NCBI GenBank assembly: GCA_958346135.1
Contig: CATVQN010000061.1
Coordinates: forward strand, 1 to 6,759
Length of the DNA: 6,759 nt
Reading direction: 5' to 3'
Source of the DNA: an uncultured Eubacteriales bacterium
Lineage (GTDB): Bacteria > Bacillota > Clostridia > Monoglobales > Monoglobaceae
Position numbers and translations under genes: made by a program
The notes under the pieces: model-generated
What the model was told of the DNA's origin: nothing
Database searches by the model: none
The model's input: the letters and a program-made list of their open reading frames with translations, nothing else
Shown here: piece after piece, positions 6,642 through 6,759 of the stretch
Numbering within the stretch: position 1 is the stretch's first letter
Layout: the number at the start of each line of letters is the position of its first letter

Positions 6642-6670
6642 ATTTTATCACTGAACAACTTTGCTGTCAA
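6642..6670 (-). promoter_or_regulatory. Strong sigma-A-type promoter of the marR-exporter operon
   Basis: On the minus strand the -35 box is a perfect TTGACA (6665-6670). A 17-nt spacer follows, then -10 TAAAAT (6642-6647; 5/6 to TATAAT) with an extended -10 TG one base upstream (TGATAAAAT). It points into marR and gives a leader of about 45 nt. No terminator appears between the downstream genes, so this promoter may serve the whole cluster. Confidence 0.8.
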
Positions 6671-6696
6671 CGGAAGAATGCACAGAATCAAAGTGT

Positions 6697-6713
6697 GATT
6701 TTAAAATAAAATC
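6697..6713. repeat. AT-rich inverted repeat GATTTTA-AAA-TAAAATC
   Basis: Two perfect 7-bp arms flank a 3-bp centre, 27 bp upstream of the marR -35 box, and overlap the AAATCTTAC element. The loop is tight, the arms are AT-rich and no U-run follows, so a terminator is unlikely. It could be a protein-binding site, or chance in AT-rich DNA. Confidence 0.3.
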
Positions 6714-6721
6714 TTACAAAA
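6709..6721 (+). promoter_or_regulatory. Repeated candidate regulator element, distal copy
   Basis: AAATCTTACAAAA lies 39 bp upstream of the marR -35 box and matches the copy at 6091-6103 in 12 of 13 positions. At this distance it may serve a divergent gene beyond the right edge rather than marR. The remaining DNA to 6759 shows no coding sequence; it holds a run of seven A bases and a TTGCAA hexamer (6744-6749) that could be a -35 box of a rightward promoter outside the window. Confidence 0.3.
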
Positions 6722-6759
6722 TGATAAAAGATGAAAAAAATACTTGCAAAATATAGTAA

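Noticed and set aside
6592..6651. 20-residue N-terminal extension of the MarR protein from ATG 6651
   Set aside because: That ATG lies upstream of the predicted transcription start, within the promoter, and the extension runs through both palindromes. GGGGGGA supports ATG 6591.

Overview
The window looks like part of a Gram-positive Clostridia-type (Bacillota) chromosome. This is inferred from the S-layer-homology (SLH) surface protein, the YknXYZ/MacAB-like ABC exporter split into separate ATPase and permease genes, purine-rich Shine-Dalgarno sites, and AT-rich intergenic DNA around genes of moderate GC. No species-level assignment is possible from sequence alone. No RNA gene, CRISPR array, insertion sequence or transposase was found.

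All five genes lie on the minus strand and read right to left. At the right end (6592-6759) is a non-coding control region. It holds a strong sigma-A-type promoter (TTGACA, 17 nt, extended -10 TGATAAAAT), a perfect inverted repeat over the expected start point, and a second perfect palindrome in the leader. Next come a MarR-family regulator (6139-6591), a 96-nt AT-rich gap, an unusually long membrane-fusion/adaptor protein (4105-6042), an ABC ATPase (3362-4108), a MacB/YknZ-type permease (2181-3365), a 34-nt gap, and an SLH-domain exported protein that runs off the left edge (1-2146).

Adaptor/ATPase and ATPase/permease overlap by 4 nt (ATGA), so translation is probably coupled. No hairpin-plus-U-run terminator is visible between any of the genes. 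The simplest reading is one MarR-controlled operon, marR-adaptor-ATPase-permease-SLH protein. The regulator would repress its own promoter and be released by a ligand that the exporter handles. The ATPase would power the four-helix permease, and the adaptor would extend from the membrane into the cell wall. The SLH protein would sit outside, bound to secondary cell-wall polymer. The substrate cannot be read from the sequence; a drug, antimicrobial peptide or envelope component are all possible.

The most notable points are the adaptor with two tandem lipoyl/hairpin/barrel modules and a Gly/Met-rich tail, the SLH protein placed as the last operon gene next to a cell-wall-spanning exporter, and an AATCTTA/TAAGATT element repeated at three positions around the regulator.
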